Positions 56,863-64,000 of a stretch of DNA of 64,000 nucleotides are shown one piece after another. Origin of the DNA: Sinomonas gamaensis (GTDB taxonomy: Bacteria; Actinomycetota; Actinomycetes; Actinomycetales; Micrococcaceae). Below the pieces are notes generated by a model. It was given only the letters and a program-made list of their open reading frames with translations. It did no database searches and was not told where the DNA came from. A program made the position numbers and the translations under genes. Position 1 is the first letter of the stretch; each line of letters opens with the position of its first letter. The stretch covers positions 124,001 to 188,000 of the forward strand of contig NZ_SSCL01000007.1 of assembly GCF_005876955.1 (NCBI RefSeq). Reading direction: 5' to 3'.

Positions 56863-57780
56863 ATGGCTTCCAGCGACGTGGACCGCCAGCACTCGTTCCG
56901 CGACCCCCGCGACCTCACGCCGTTCCGCGGCGTGCGGGTGTTCTCGCCTGTCCGCGGCCTGCTCAGCCGTGGGGGTCAGCGTTGCGGCTCACCGAGGCTG
57001 CGGCGGTTCCCGTCGAAGCCGGAGAGGGCGGTGTTCGATGCCGTTTTCCGCGACAAGGAGCCCGAGCGCCTCGTGCTCCTGGCCCGCTCGTACCCGGGCT
57101 GGTCGGGGCTCTGCTACGTCATGGCCGGGCTGCTCGCGTATCGGGGCCATCAGCACGCGCAGGCCGCGGAGCTGATCCAGCGGGGCTTCGCCGGGGAGAA
57201 CGAGCAGGCGGCCGCCCTCTTCGCGGCCGACTACCTCGAGGCCTGGTCGCTCTGGATCGAGCTCTCGGAGGGGATCAGCGTCGAGGCGCTGTTCAGCGAA
57301 GAGGCGGTGTGCCTCGCGCTCGCGCACAGCCTGCGCGAGATCGGCCACCCACTCGAGGCGCTGTCCGCTCTCGCCCAGCTGCCCCCATCGCTGCCCACGT
57401 CCCTCGCCGCGAGCCGCCTCGCCGAGATCCTCGGCCGTCCCGGGGACGTGGTGCTCTGGACCGAGGGCCTCACGAACCGGGACGACCTCGCCGCAGCGCT
57501 CCTCCTGCTCCGCGCCCGCTCGCTGCGGTCCTTGGGGCGCCGGAGCGACGCGCACGACGCGATCCGCGAGGTGACCCGCCGACGTCGCACCTCGCTTCCG
57601 CTGCGCCACGCCGCAATGACCGAGCGAGCGCTGCTGCTCATGGGCGTCGGCCGGCGGCCGGCGCTGCGCCGCGGGCACGACGGCGGCCCGAAGCCGGGTG
57701 CCAAGCGCGCCAAGGACGCGGAGGTCCGGGAGGTCTGGCTCCGTGACTTCGAGAGGCTCACGGGCGAGCACCCCGACTAG
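56863..57780 (+). CDS. Hypothetical helical repeat protein (about 305 aa)
   Basis: A mostly alpha-helical, Leu/Ala-rich protein with TPR-like helical pairs in the middle (LLARSYPGWSGLCYVMAGLL, AAELIQRGFAGENEQAAALF, SLREIGHPLEALSALAQLPP). The tail is basic and Gly-rich (RRPALRRGHDGGPKPGAKRA). I do not recognise the family; protein-protein contact is a guess. ATG 56863 has GGAGG very near; an in-frame ATG lies at 56854. Confidence 0.65.
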   Translation: MASSDVDRQHSFRDPRDLTPFRGVRVFSPVRGLLSRGGQRCGSPRLRRFPSKPERAVFDAVFRDKEPERLVLLARSYPGWSGLCYVMAGLLAYRGHQHAQAAELIQRGFAGENEQAAALFAADYLEAWSLWIELSEGISVEALFSEEAVCLALAHSLREIGHPLEALSALAQLPPSLPTSLAASRLAEILGRPGDVVLWTEGLTNRDDLAAALLLLRARSLRSLGRRSDAHDAIREVTRRRRTSLPLRHAAMTERALLLMGVGRRPALRRGHDGGPKPGAKRAKDAEVREVWLRDFERLTGEHPD

Positions 57781-57800
57781 CACTCTCGACCAGCCAGCCG

Positions 57801-58574
57801 TCAGTGGATGTGGCTGCCGCCGTTGATGTCCACCGTGGTGCCCGTGAGGTACGACGCGCCGTCGGAGGCGAGCCACGTGATGACGGAGGCGATCTCGTCG
57901 GTCGTGGCGGTGCGGCCGAGGGGAATGTCGCGAGCGATGGCCGCCTCCTGCTCGTCGGTGCTGCCCACACGGATGTTCGTGTCCACGGCGCCTGGCGCAA
58001 TGGCGTTGACCGTGACGCCCGTGGGGGCGATCTCTCGGGCAAGGGCCTTCGTGAAGCCGAGGATCGCGGCCTTCGCTGCGGAGTAGGGCACTCGGCCGAA
58101 CACGCCGCCGCCGCGCTGGGCGGACACCGACGACATGTTCACGATGCGGCCCCATCCGGCCTCGATCATGGCGGGCAGGAACGACTTCGTGACCAGATAC
58201 GTCCCCGTGGCGTTGACAGCCATGACCTTGTTCCAGAGGGCGAGGTCGGTCTCGAGGAACGGAACCGGGGAGGTGATGCCCGCGATGTTGGCGAGCGCCC
58301 CGATCACGGGAAGGCGCCCGCTGGCGACCTCGGCGGCGACGGCGGACTCGGCGGCGGCGACGGAGGCCTCGTCCGCGACGTCGATTGCGTGCCCGAAGGC
58401 TGGGACGCCGAACTCGTTCGCGATGTCCTGGGCGGTCTTGGCGGACTTCTCGCCATCCAGGTCGAGGACGACGACGCCCCAGCCTTCGCGGGCGAAGCGG
58501 CGGGCGGTCGCGAGGCCGATGCCCTTCTCGGACGTGGCTCCAGTGAGGACGGCGGTGCGCTGGATGGTGCTCAT
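57801..58574 (-). CDS. Short-chain dehydrogenase (FabG-like), sugar cluster
   Basis: A 257-residue classical SDR: TGATSEKGIGLATARRFARE (cofactor), VVVLDLDG, ANIAGITSP, and the Ser...Tyr-x3-Lys in NMSSVSAQRGGG ... PYSAAKAAILGFTKAL. The C-terminus TGTTVDINGGSHIH is typical. It probably oxidises a sugar, polyol or sugar acid. The gene follows the isomerase gene on the same strand across a 64-bp gap with an 8-bp tandem repeat, and faces the carrier/transketolase operon. Confidence 0.88.
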   Translation of the reverse strand: MSTIQRTAVLTGATSEKGIGLATARRFAREGWGVVVLDLDGEKSAKTAQDIANEFGVPAFGHAIDVADEASVAAAESAVAAEVASGRLPVIGALANIAGITSPVPFLETDLALWNKVMAVNATGTYLVTKSFLPAMIEAGWGRIVNMSSVSAQRGGGVFGRVPYSAAKAAILGFTKALAREIAPTGVTVNAIAPGAVDTNIRVGSTDEQEAAIARDIPLGRTATTDEIASVITWLASDGASYLTGTTVDINGGSHIH

Positions 58575-58599
58575 GGTGTTCCTTCTCTTGAGAATCTGT

Positions 58600-58631
58600 G
58601 GTGAATCGGTGAATCGGTGAATCGGTGAATC
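58600..58631. repeat. 8-bp tandem repeat x4
   Basis: Four perfect copies of GGTGAATC in the short gap between the isomerase and SDR genes. The number of copies could change easily and would alter the distance before the SDR ribosome site. Confidence 0.9.
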
Positions 58632-58637
58632 CGTAAG

Positions 58638-59462
58638 TCAGATGAGGTCGCTGATGAAGCTGCCAGCCTTGGCGGCGGCTGCTGGTCGCTCCTCGTGGGT
58701 GAGGTCGTGGGCCTCGAGCTCGAGCGAGAAGTGCCCGTCGAAGTCGGCGTCGCGCAGGGCCGCGAGGGCGCCGGCGAAGTCCACAGAGCCGTTTCCGATG
58801 CTGAGGTTGATGTTCCCCGGCACGGCGTCACGCAGATGGACGTGGGCGATGCGGCCCGCGAGTGCAGCGATTGCCTCCTCGGGCTGGCTGCCGGAGGCGA
58901 CCACATGGGAGAGGTCGACGACGTGCCGCACCTTTGTGCCTTCGAGCCGGCTTGCGAGGGCGAGGGCTCGGTCCAGGGTCCCGCAGAGGCGGTAGAAGTG
59001 CAGGGACTCCGTCCAGAGCCCCACTCCGACCCCGGCCGCGCGCTCGGCGGCAACGGCCAGCTGCTCGGCCACGAGGTCGAGGTCCTGATCCAGGCTCCGG
59101 ACCGGATCAGGACTCAGGGCACCGCACGGGAGCACGAGGGCTTTGGCGCCCACTCTCTCCGTGAGGGTGAGCAGCCGTTCGAGGTGAGCCTCCCGCACTG
59201 CCACCCCGTCGCCGTCGAGCACTGCGTTGAGATCTCCGATGTCCCCGTTCACCGAGCGGACGCGCAGGCCTGAGTCCGTCACGCGTGACGCCACACCCTC
59301 GATATCTGCATCGGTGAGTTCGAAGGGGACGTGATCGCAGACGCCCGGAAGGGCACCGAGGTCTATTTCCTCGAAGCCGAGTCCGACCATCGCGGCCAAG
59401 GCATCGCCGAGCGACAGGTGGCGGAAGCTGATCGACGAGCAGCCGAGACGGTCGTGGAACAT
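58638..59462 (-). CDS. Sugar phosphate isomerase/epimerase (AP-endonuclease-2-like TIM barrel)
   Basis: A 274-residue TIM-barrel protein of the xylose-isomerase-like/AP_endonuc_2 group: LGCSSISFRHLSLGDALAAM at the start, GFEEIDLGALPG, VGLWTESLHFYR and VVDLSHVVASG with metal-ligand Glu/Asp/His, and HVHLRDAVPGN then FSLELEAHDL. These isomerise or decarboxylate sugar (phosphate) derivatives; the substrate is unknown. ATG 59462 has GGAGGACAAGG ahead. Divergent from the MHS carrier gene across a motif-rich region. Confidence 0.87.
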   Translation of the reverse strand: MFHDRLGCSSISFRHLSLGDALAAMVGLGFEEIDLGALPGVCDHVPFELTDADIEGVASRVTDSGLRVRSVNGDIGDLNAVLDGDGVAVREAHLERLLTLTERVGAKALVLPCGALSPDPVRSLDQDLDLVAEQLAVAAERAAGVGVGLWTESLHFYRLCGTLDRALALASRLEGTKVRHVVDLSHVVASGSQPEEAIAALAGRIAHVHLRDAVPGNINLSIGNGSVDFAGALAALRDADFDGHFSLELEAHDLTHEERPAAAAKAGSFISDLI

Positions 59463-59516
59463 CCTTGTCCTCCGAGTGGGAGCTGACGGTGTGGCACTGA
59501 CCACGCTACGGTGTTC

Positions 59517-59602
59517 GACTGTTAACAGTCAACCTAAGCAACCGGTTGTTGACATTGCGAAGTGATGCCGGGCACACTGAGGGAGCGATGTCGACTGTCA
59601 AC
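59517..59602. promoter_or_regulatory. Operator-like motifs in the divergent promoter region
   Basis: GACTGTTAACAGTC (59517-59530) is a perfect 14-bp palindrome. GTTGACA (59548-59554) and TGTCAAC (59596-59602) form a distant inverted pair with the same heptamer found before the cluster's GntR gene. TTGACA at 59549 could also be a -35. Shared control of both arms by that regulator is inferred. Confidence 0.55.
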
Positions 59603-59639
59603 ACATCGACTCCCACATCTGATCCGGAAGGAAACGCCC

Positions 59640-60980
59640 ATGAGCAACGAGGCTCTCGCCATGCGCGGCCCGGTCCACGGCACCAAGGACGCCAAGCGCG
59701 TCGCCGTCGGTTCGGCCGTCGGGGCAGTCATCGAGACGTATGACTTCATCGGCTTCGGCACCGCCGCGGCCCTCTATTTCGGCACGGCCTTCTTCCCGGG
59801 CGCGGACCCCGTCACCGGCACGCTGGCCTCGTTCGCCACCCTCGGCGTCGGCTTCGCCGCCCGCCCGCTCGGCGGCATCATCGGCGGACACCTCGGTGAC
59901 CGCCTCGGGCGCAAGCCAGTCCTCGTGGCCTCCCTCATCGTCATGGGCATCGCAACGTTCGCAATCGGCCTGCTCCCCACGTACGCCGCGGTGGGGGTCC
60001 TCGCTCCCGCCCTGCTTGTCGCTGTGCGCATCATCCAGGGCCTGGCGTTCGGAGCCGAGTGGGGCGGCGCAATCCTCATGAGCTACGAGCACGCGCCGTG
60101 GCGGCGCAAGGGCGCCGTGACCGGCATCGTGCAGGCGGGCTTCCCCGTGGGCCTGCTCCTGGCCAATCTCGTGTTCCTCTTCAGCGTCCACCTCGGCAGC
60201 GAGTGGGCGTGGCGCATCCCGTTCCTCGCGAGCCTCGCCCTCGTGATCGTCGGCCTCATCATCCGCTCCAAGGTGCCTGAATCGCCCGTCTTCGAGGACG
60301 TCAAGGAAAGCGGAAACCTCGCCAAGTCGCCCATCACCGAGGTGATCCGCAACGACTGGCGGAACATCCTGCGGGGCATCGGCCTCCGCATCGCAGAGAC
60401 GGCAGGCTACGCGGTCTCCGTGACGTACATGATCTCCTACCTCAACTCCGCCAAACTCGCGGATAAGAACCAGACCCTCATCGCCCTGTGCATCGCCTCG
60501 GCCATTGGCATCTTCGCCACGTGGACCTGGGGTGCCCTCACGGACAAGGTGGGCCGCCGACCTGTCTACATCTGGTCCTGTGCCTTCGCCGTCCTGTTCG
60601 GCGTGCCGATGTTCCTGCTCGTCAACACAGGCCTCTTCCTGTTCATCATCGCGACCATCGTCCTCGCGTACGCCGTGTGCCAGAACTCCCTCGCCGGAGC
60701 CCAGGGCGCGTGGTTCCCGGAGCTGTTCCAGGCCAAGACCCGGTCCTCCGGTGCGTCGCTCGCCTATCAGATCTCGGCGATGGTCTCCGGCTTCACGCCG
60801 TTCATCACCACGCTGCTCTTCGTGAGCTTCGGCTGGATCGGCCCCGCCCTGCTCTTCAGCGCCTACGGGGCGATCGGCCTCTGGGCCGCCATCGCTACCC
60901 GCGAGACGTGGGGGCGCCGGGAGCGCGAGGCGGCCGAGCGGATCTCCGCCGAGACGCCCGCCCCGGCCAACAGCCACTAG
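59640..60980 (+). CDS. MHS-family MFS transporter, sugar cluster
   Basis: A 446-residue carrier: VGAVIETYDFIGFGTAAALY at helix 1, FATLGVGFAARPLGGIIGGH and LGDRLGRKPVLVAS (MHS signature), AFGAEWGGAILMSYEHAPWR, and a helical second half. It should import the cluster's substrate, a polar acid or sugar derivative, with protons. ATG 59640 has GGAAGGAAACGCCC upstream. The stop sits in a 15-bp tandem repeat with three in-frame stops. Confidence 0.9.
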   Translation: MSNEALAMRGPVHGTKDAKRVAVGSAVGAVIETYDFIGFGTAAALYFGTAFFPGADPVTGTLASFATLGVGFAARPLGGIIGGHLGDRLGRKPVLVASLIVMGIATFAIGLLPTYAAVGVLAPALLVAVRIIQGLAFGAEWGGAILMSYEHAPWRRKGAVTGIVQAGFPVGLLLANLVFLFSVHLGSEWAWRIPFLASLALVIVGLIIRSKVPESPVFEDVKESGNLAKSPITEVIRNDWRNILRGIGLRIAETAGYAVSVTYMISYLNSAKLADKNQTLIALCIASAIGIFATWTWGALTDKVGRRPVYIWSCAFAVLFGVPMFLLVNTGLFLFIIATIVLAYAVCQNSLAGAQGAWFPELFQAKTRSSGASLAYQISAMVSGFTPFITTLLFVSFGWIGPALLFSAYGAIGLWAAIATRETWGRREREAAERISAETPAPANSH

Positions 60981-61009
60981 GCCAACAGCCACTAGGCCAA
61001 CAGCCACTA
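60965..61009 (+). repeat. 15-bp tandem repeat x3 carrying stop codons
   Basis: Three copies of GGCCAACAGCCACTA. Each codes for ANSH and a stop in the frame of the carrier gene (TAG, TAG, TAA), so read-through would end again after four residues. Confidence 0.92.
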
Positions 61010-61029
61010 AACAGAGGAATCCCGCTCCA

Positions 61030-61956
61030 ATGACATCCCCGATTCTCGACTCCCGCCCTCGGGCAGCCTCGGCCGCGCGCCGCGCCGCCGTCGAGGCGGC
61101 TGCCCACAGAATCCGCCGCAACGCCCTGTTCATGGGCGAGGTCCAAGGCCAGGGCTACGTGGGCCAGGCGCTCGGCGCGGCGGACATCCTCGCGTGCCTG
61201 TACGCGGACCAGCTTCGCTTCCGACCGGAGGATCCACAGTGGGAGGGCCGCGACCGGTTCCTCCTCTCCACCGGGCACTACGCGATCGGCCTGTACGCCG
61301 CCCTCGCTGAGGCCGGGATCATCCCGATCGAGGAGCTGGAGACCTACGGCTCGGACAACTCGCGCCTCCCCATGTCGGGCATGTCGACCTACACGCCCGG
61401 CATGGAGATCTCGGGCGGGTCCCTGGGGCACGGGCTGACGATCGCCGTCGGCCTGGCCCTCGGGCTGCGGCACCGCGGCAACCCCGCGCGGATCGTGAAC
61501 TTCCTCTCCGACGGCGAGCTCGACGAGGGCTCGACCTGGGAAGCCGCGATGGGCGCCGCCCACCATCGGCTCGGCCGGCTCACCGCCGTCGTCGACATCA
61601 ACGCGCTCCAAGCGGACGGCGCTACCGCAGGCGTCCTGCGCACCGAGCCGGTGGGGGACAAGTGGGCAGCGTGCGGCTGGCGAGTGTTCCGCGTGGACGG
61701 GAACGACGTCGGGGCGCTGCTCGAGGCGTTCGACGCCGCCTTCTCCGAGGCGGGCGACGACGGCGGAGCGGGCGAGGGGGCGCCGGCCGTGATCCTGTGC
61801 GACACCAAGGTGGGACGGGGAGTCCCGCTGCTGGAGCAGCGCGAGAAGGCGCACTTCATGCGCATCGAAGAGCACGAGTGGTCGATCTGCGTCGAACAGC
61901 TCGAGGAGGGCCGAGCAGCCCGCGAGGGACAGAAGCATCAGGAGGAGCAGGCATGA
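61030..61956 (+). CDS. Transketolase, N-terminal subunit
   Basis: A 308-residue thiamine-diphosphate-binding half of a split transketolase: QGQGYVGQALGAADILACLY, RFLLSTGHYAIGLYAALAE, SGGSLGHGLTIAVGLALGLR, and the ThDP/Mg motif FLSDGELDEGSTWEAAM ... VVDINALQADG (GDG-like). Pairs with the next gene (ATGA overlap). Split transketolases transfer a two-carbon ketol unit; here they probably act on the product of the isomerase/SDR steps. Confidence 0.92.
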   Translation: MTSPILDSRPRAASAARRAAVEAAAHRIRRNALFMGEVQGQGYVGQALGAADILACLYADQLRFRPEDPQWEGRDRFLLSTGHYAIGLYAALAEAGIIPIEELETYGSDNSRLPMSGMSTYTPGMEISGGSLGHGLTIAVGLALGLRHRGNPARIVNFLSDGELDEGSTWEAAMGAAHHRLGRLTAVVDINALQADGATAGVLRTEPVGDKWAACGWRVFRVDGNDVGALLEAFDAAFSEAGDDGGAGEGAPAVILCDTKVGRGVPLLEQREKAHFMRIEEHEWSICVEQLEEGRAAREGQKHQEEQA

Positions 61957-62951
61957 GCACGGCAGCGGTGAATACTCCGAGGCTCAAGACTTCGGCCATG
62001 ATCGCCTCGTTCGCGGATCCGGGGCAGAAGACAGAACCCGCCCCGTTCGGCCACGCCCTCGCCGCCGCCGCCGAAGCCGACCCGCGGATCGTGGGCCTCA
62101 CCGCGGACCTGGGCAAGTACACCGACATGCACATCTTCGCCAAGGCCCACCCCGATCGGTTCTTCCAGATGGGCATGGCCGAGCAGCTGCTTTTCGGAGC
62201 CGCGGCGGGCATGGCCGAAGCCGGCCTCGTGCCGTTCGCGTCGACCTACTCGGTCTTCGCCGCGCGGCGCGCGTATGACTTCATCTGCCTCGATATCGCC
62301 GAGCCGAACTTGAACGTGAACATCGTCGGCGGGCTGCCCGGCCTCACCACCGGGTACGGGCCGTCGCATCAGGCCACCGAGGACATGGCCATCTTCCGCG
62401 GCATGCCGAACCTGACGATCGTGGATCCGTGCGACTCGGTGGACATCGCCCAAGCCGTCCCGCAGCTCGCAGCCTCGGACGGGCCCACCTACCTGCGCCT
62501 CCTGCGCGGCAAGGTCCCGACGGTCCTGGACGAGTATGACTACGAGTTCGAGCTCGGCAAGGCCAAAGTCCTGCGCGGCGGCAACGACGTCGTCTTCGTC
62601 TCCTCCGGGCTCATGACCATGCGGGCGCTCCAAGCGGCCGCCGCCCTTGAGAAGCACAAGGTGGACGTCGCCGTCGTCCATGCCCCCACCATCAAGCCCT
62701 TCGACGAGGCCACAGTCCTCGCCGAGCTGGCGGGAGACAGACTCGCGGTGACCCTCGAGAACCACACGGTGGTGGGCGGCCTGTTCGAAACCGTCGCATC
62801 GGCCCTGGTGCGAGCGGGGGTGACGCGGCGCGTGGTCCCGGTTGGGCTCCCGGACGAGTTCCTCGACGCGGGCGCCTTGCCCACCCTGCACTCGAAGTAC
62901 GGGCTGAGCGTGGAGCGGATCGTCGCGAAGGTTCTGGCCGAACTCGGCTGA
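61953..62951 (+). CDS. Transketolase, C-terminal subunit
   Basis: A 332-residue partner: pyrimidine-binding domain with FGHALAAAAEADPRIVGLTA and DLGKYTDMHIF, the catalytic Glu in FFQMGMAEQLLFGAAAGMAE, FASTYSVFAARRAYDFI, GPSHQATEDMAIFRGMPNL; then the C-terminal domain with VLRGGNDVVFVSSGLMTMRA. Together with the upstream subunit it makes a complete enzyme. Sequence style is close to two-subunit transketolases of catabolic clusters rather than the housekeeping tkt. Confidence 0.92.
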   Translation: MSTAAVNTPRLKTSAMIASFADPGQKTEPAPFGHALAAAAEADPRIVGLTADLGKYTDMHIFAKAHPDRFFQMGMAEQLLFGAAAGMAEAGLVPFASTYSVFAARRAYDFICLDIAEPNLNVNIVGGLPGLTTGYGPSHQATEDMAIFRGMPNLTIVDPCDSVDIAQAVPQLAASDGPTYLRLLRGKVPTVLDEYDYEFELGKAKVLRGGNDVVFVSSGLMTMRALQAAAALEKHKVDVAVVHAPTIKPFDEATVLAELAGDRLAVTLENHTVVGGLFETVASALVRAGVTRRVVPVGLPDEFLDAGALPTLHSKYGLSVERIVAKVLAELG

Positions 62952-62969
62952 GCCAGCGCGCATATCATG

Positions 62970-63002
62970 AGTGTCAACGATTGTCGGATGACAGTTGACA
63001 CT
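62970..63002. promoter_or_regulatory. Nested palindrome before the GntR gene
   Basis: AGTGTCAAC (62970-62978)/GTTGACACT (62994-63002) with an inner TGTC-GGAT-GACA. It ends 16 bp before the regulator's ATG, fitting an autoregulatory operator. The heptamer TGTCAAC is shared with the divergent region at 59.5 kb. Confidence 0.7.
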
Positions 63003-63018
63003 GCAGCGGGAGGACCCC

Positions 63019-63681
63019 ATGGCCATCGGAGCATCCCTGCCCGGCCTCGAGAAGAAGAGCCTGCGGGAACAGGCGCTCGCCGCCCTGCGCCGCGCCATCA
63101 CCTCCGGCGAACTGCGCCAGGGCCAGCACCTTGTCGAGACGGAGCTGTCCGAGATGCTCGGAATCAGCCGAGGGACGCTGCGCGAGGCCCTTCGCCAACT
63201 CGAGCAGGAGGGCCTCGCCTCGGCCGGCCCTCGCGGCCGGCTGAGCGTGCGACACCTCGATCCCAAGGAGATTCGGGATATCTTCGCGGTGCGCGGAGTG
63301 CTTGAGTCCCTCGCTGCGCGCACCCTCATCGAGCAGCCGCGGCGGGCAAAGGCTGTGGGCGAACTGAGGGACGCCCTCGAGAACATGGACGAGGCTTCTG
63401 GGCGTTCCCTCGAGGACCGGATCGAAGCCGACTTGGACTTCCACCGGCTCCTGTGCAGGCTCTCCGGGAACGAGACGCTCCTTCACCAGTGGCAGTCCCT
63501 CGAGGGCTCGATCCGGATGTCCATCATGTTCGCGGGCCTTGAGCGAGCCACGAGCAATATGAGCGTGGACCGGCACCGGGACATTGTCGACGCGATCGAG
63601 TCCGGCGACGCGGTGACCGCTCGCGAGACCATCCTTGCCCACATGGAGTCGGCCTCGAACAACCTCGTGAGCGAGGACTGA
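63019..63681 (+). CDS. GntR-family regulator (FCD type), sugar cluster
   Basis: A 220-residue regulator: HTH SLREQALAALRRAITSGELR, ELSEMLGISRGTLREALRQL, EQEGLASAGPRGRLSVRHLD; then the FCD domain IRDIFAVRGVLESLAARTLI with DLDFHRLLCRLSGNETLLHQ holding the metal-binding residues. ATG 63019 has GGGAGGACCCC upstream. It is last in the transketolase operon but has its own operator-like palindrome, so it probably controls itself and the whole cluster. Confidence 0.9.
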   Translation: MAIGASLPGLEKKSLREQALAALRRAITSGELRQGQHLVETELSEMLGISRGTLREALRQLEQEGLASAGPRGRLSVRHLDPKEIRDIFAVRGVLESLAARTLIEQPRRAKAVGELRDALENMDEASGRSLEDRIEADLDFHRLLCRLSGNETLLHQWQSLEGSIRMSIMFAGLERATSNMSVDRHRDIVDAIESGDAVTARETILAHMESASNNLVSED

Positions 63682-63687
63682 GGCGGG

Positions 63688-63999
63688 TCAGCCCGCCTTG
63701 ACCAGCGGCTGGGTACCCGTGAACGGTCCTGTGCGGTCGGAGTAGGCGAGGGTCAGAGGGGCGCGCTCGGCGGGGGCCTTGGCTCGGGCGGGCACCTCGG
63801 TGCGCGCGGCGGCAAGGATCGCGTCCGCCTTTGCGACGACGGCACTGCGGACGTGGTCTGTGGCGGTGGCCTCGGCGGTCGAGTGCACGGGCCGGTAGAC
63901 GAAGACCTTCGCGCCGAGCTTGGCGATCGAGACCATGGTCTGTGCAACCCCCGCCAGAAGCAGCGTGATGACCAGCGAGACGGACAGGATCAGCAGCAT
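63688..63999 (-). CDS. Hypothetical protein with N-terminal membrane helix, possibly partial
   Basis: 103 residues from the ATG at the window edge: LLILSVSLVITLLLAGVAQT is one hydrophobic helix, then a basic/Ala-rich soluble part with FVYRPVHSTAEATATD. I do not recognise the function. The real start may lie beyond the window. It is convergent with the GntR gene, 6 bp away. Confidence 0.5.
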   Translation of the reverse strand: MLLILSVSLVITLLLAGVAQTMVSIAKLGAKVFVYRPVHSTAEATATDHVRSAVVAKADAILAAARTEVPARAKAPAERAPLTLAYSDRTGPFTGTQPLVKAG

Positions 64000-64000
64000 G

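Noticed and set aside
58600-58631. Integration or attachment site
   Set aside because: No integrase, tRNA or second copy at a distance; a simple tandem repeat explains it.

Overview
The window is high-GC DNA packed with genes on both strands, with many 4-bp ATGA or GTGA stop/start overlaps. Gene content is typical of a soil actinobacterium of the Micrococcaceae type (Arthrobacter/Sinomonas-like): WYL, PaaX, PucR and FCD-GntR regulators, a SigB/SigF-type sigma factor, actinobacterial-type MalQ, CsbD, and many MFS carriers. The genus is an inference from gene content and style; there is no rRNA or marker gene to settle it. I saw no tRNA or rRNA gene, insertion sequence, CRISPR array or prophage.

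Layout. 1-14.5 kb: the C-terminal part of a GH31 glycosidase, a polytopic membrane protein, a WYL regulator, a 4-coumarate-CoA-ligase-like enzyme, an AraC regulator opposite a VOC protein, an SDR, a CPA1 antiporter, an EamA carrier overlapped with a 2H phosphoesterase, a 2-hydroxyacid dehydrogenase, an NAD epimerase, and a STAS protein abutting a GH51 arabinofuranosidase. 14.5-26 kb: YciI, a Tat-exported multicopper oxidase, Nudix, an aminotransferase, CsbD next to a general-stress-type sigma factor, alanine dehydrogenase opposite a PucR (AdeR-like) regulator, and an amino acid permease. 26-33 kb: two MFS carriers, an Lrp/AsnC regulator, MalQ, and a dienelactone hydrolase with an internal deletion.

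33-41 kb holds a long co-oriented catabolic cluster: a short leader ORF, amidase, DUF3311 protein, SSS symporter, class III CoA-transferase, a fused carboxyltransferase, then a structured leader, a 2-hydroxyacid dehydrogenase and an FMN 2-hydroxyacid dehydrogenase. Five genes are joined by 1- or 4-bp overlaps. The carboxyltransferase has no biotin carboxylase or BCCP partner here. 41-46 kb holds a DUF3237/CocE/MHS carrier operon facing a PaaX regulator. 46-49 kb is a copper cassette (CsoR-type operator, CopB-type ATPase, DUF305 lipoprotein). 49-57 kb holds MFS carriers, an ABC1 kinase with a GntR regulator, a TetR regulator, malic enzyme and DUF456. 57.8-63.7 kb is a sugar-type catabolic cluster: SDR and TIM-barrel isomerase facing an MHS carrier, a split transketolase and an FCD-GntR regulator, with shared TGTCAAC/GTTGACA motifs in its control regions.

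The most unusual structures are outside genes: three arrays of a 21-bp repeat with core CCCGAC(T/C)TCGGCG, exactly phased at 21 bp, at two intergenic sites; a nearly 50-nt inverted repeat at 24.0 kb sharing a 15-mer with the 3' end of another gene; short tandem duplications lying on stop codons; and three convergent gene pairs whose TAG stops share a single CTAG.
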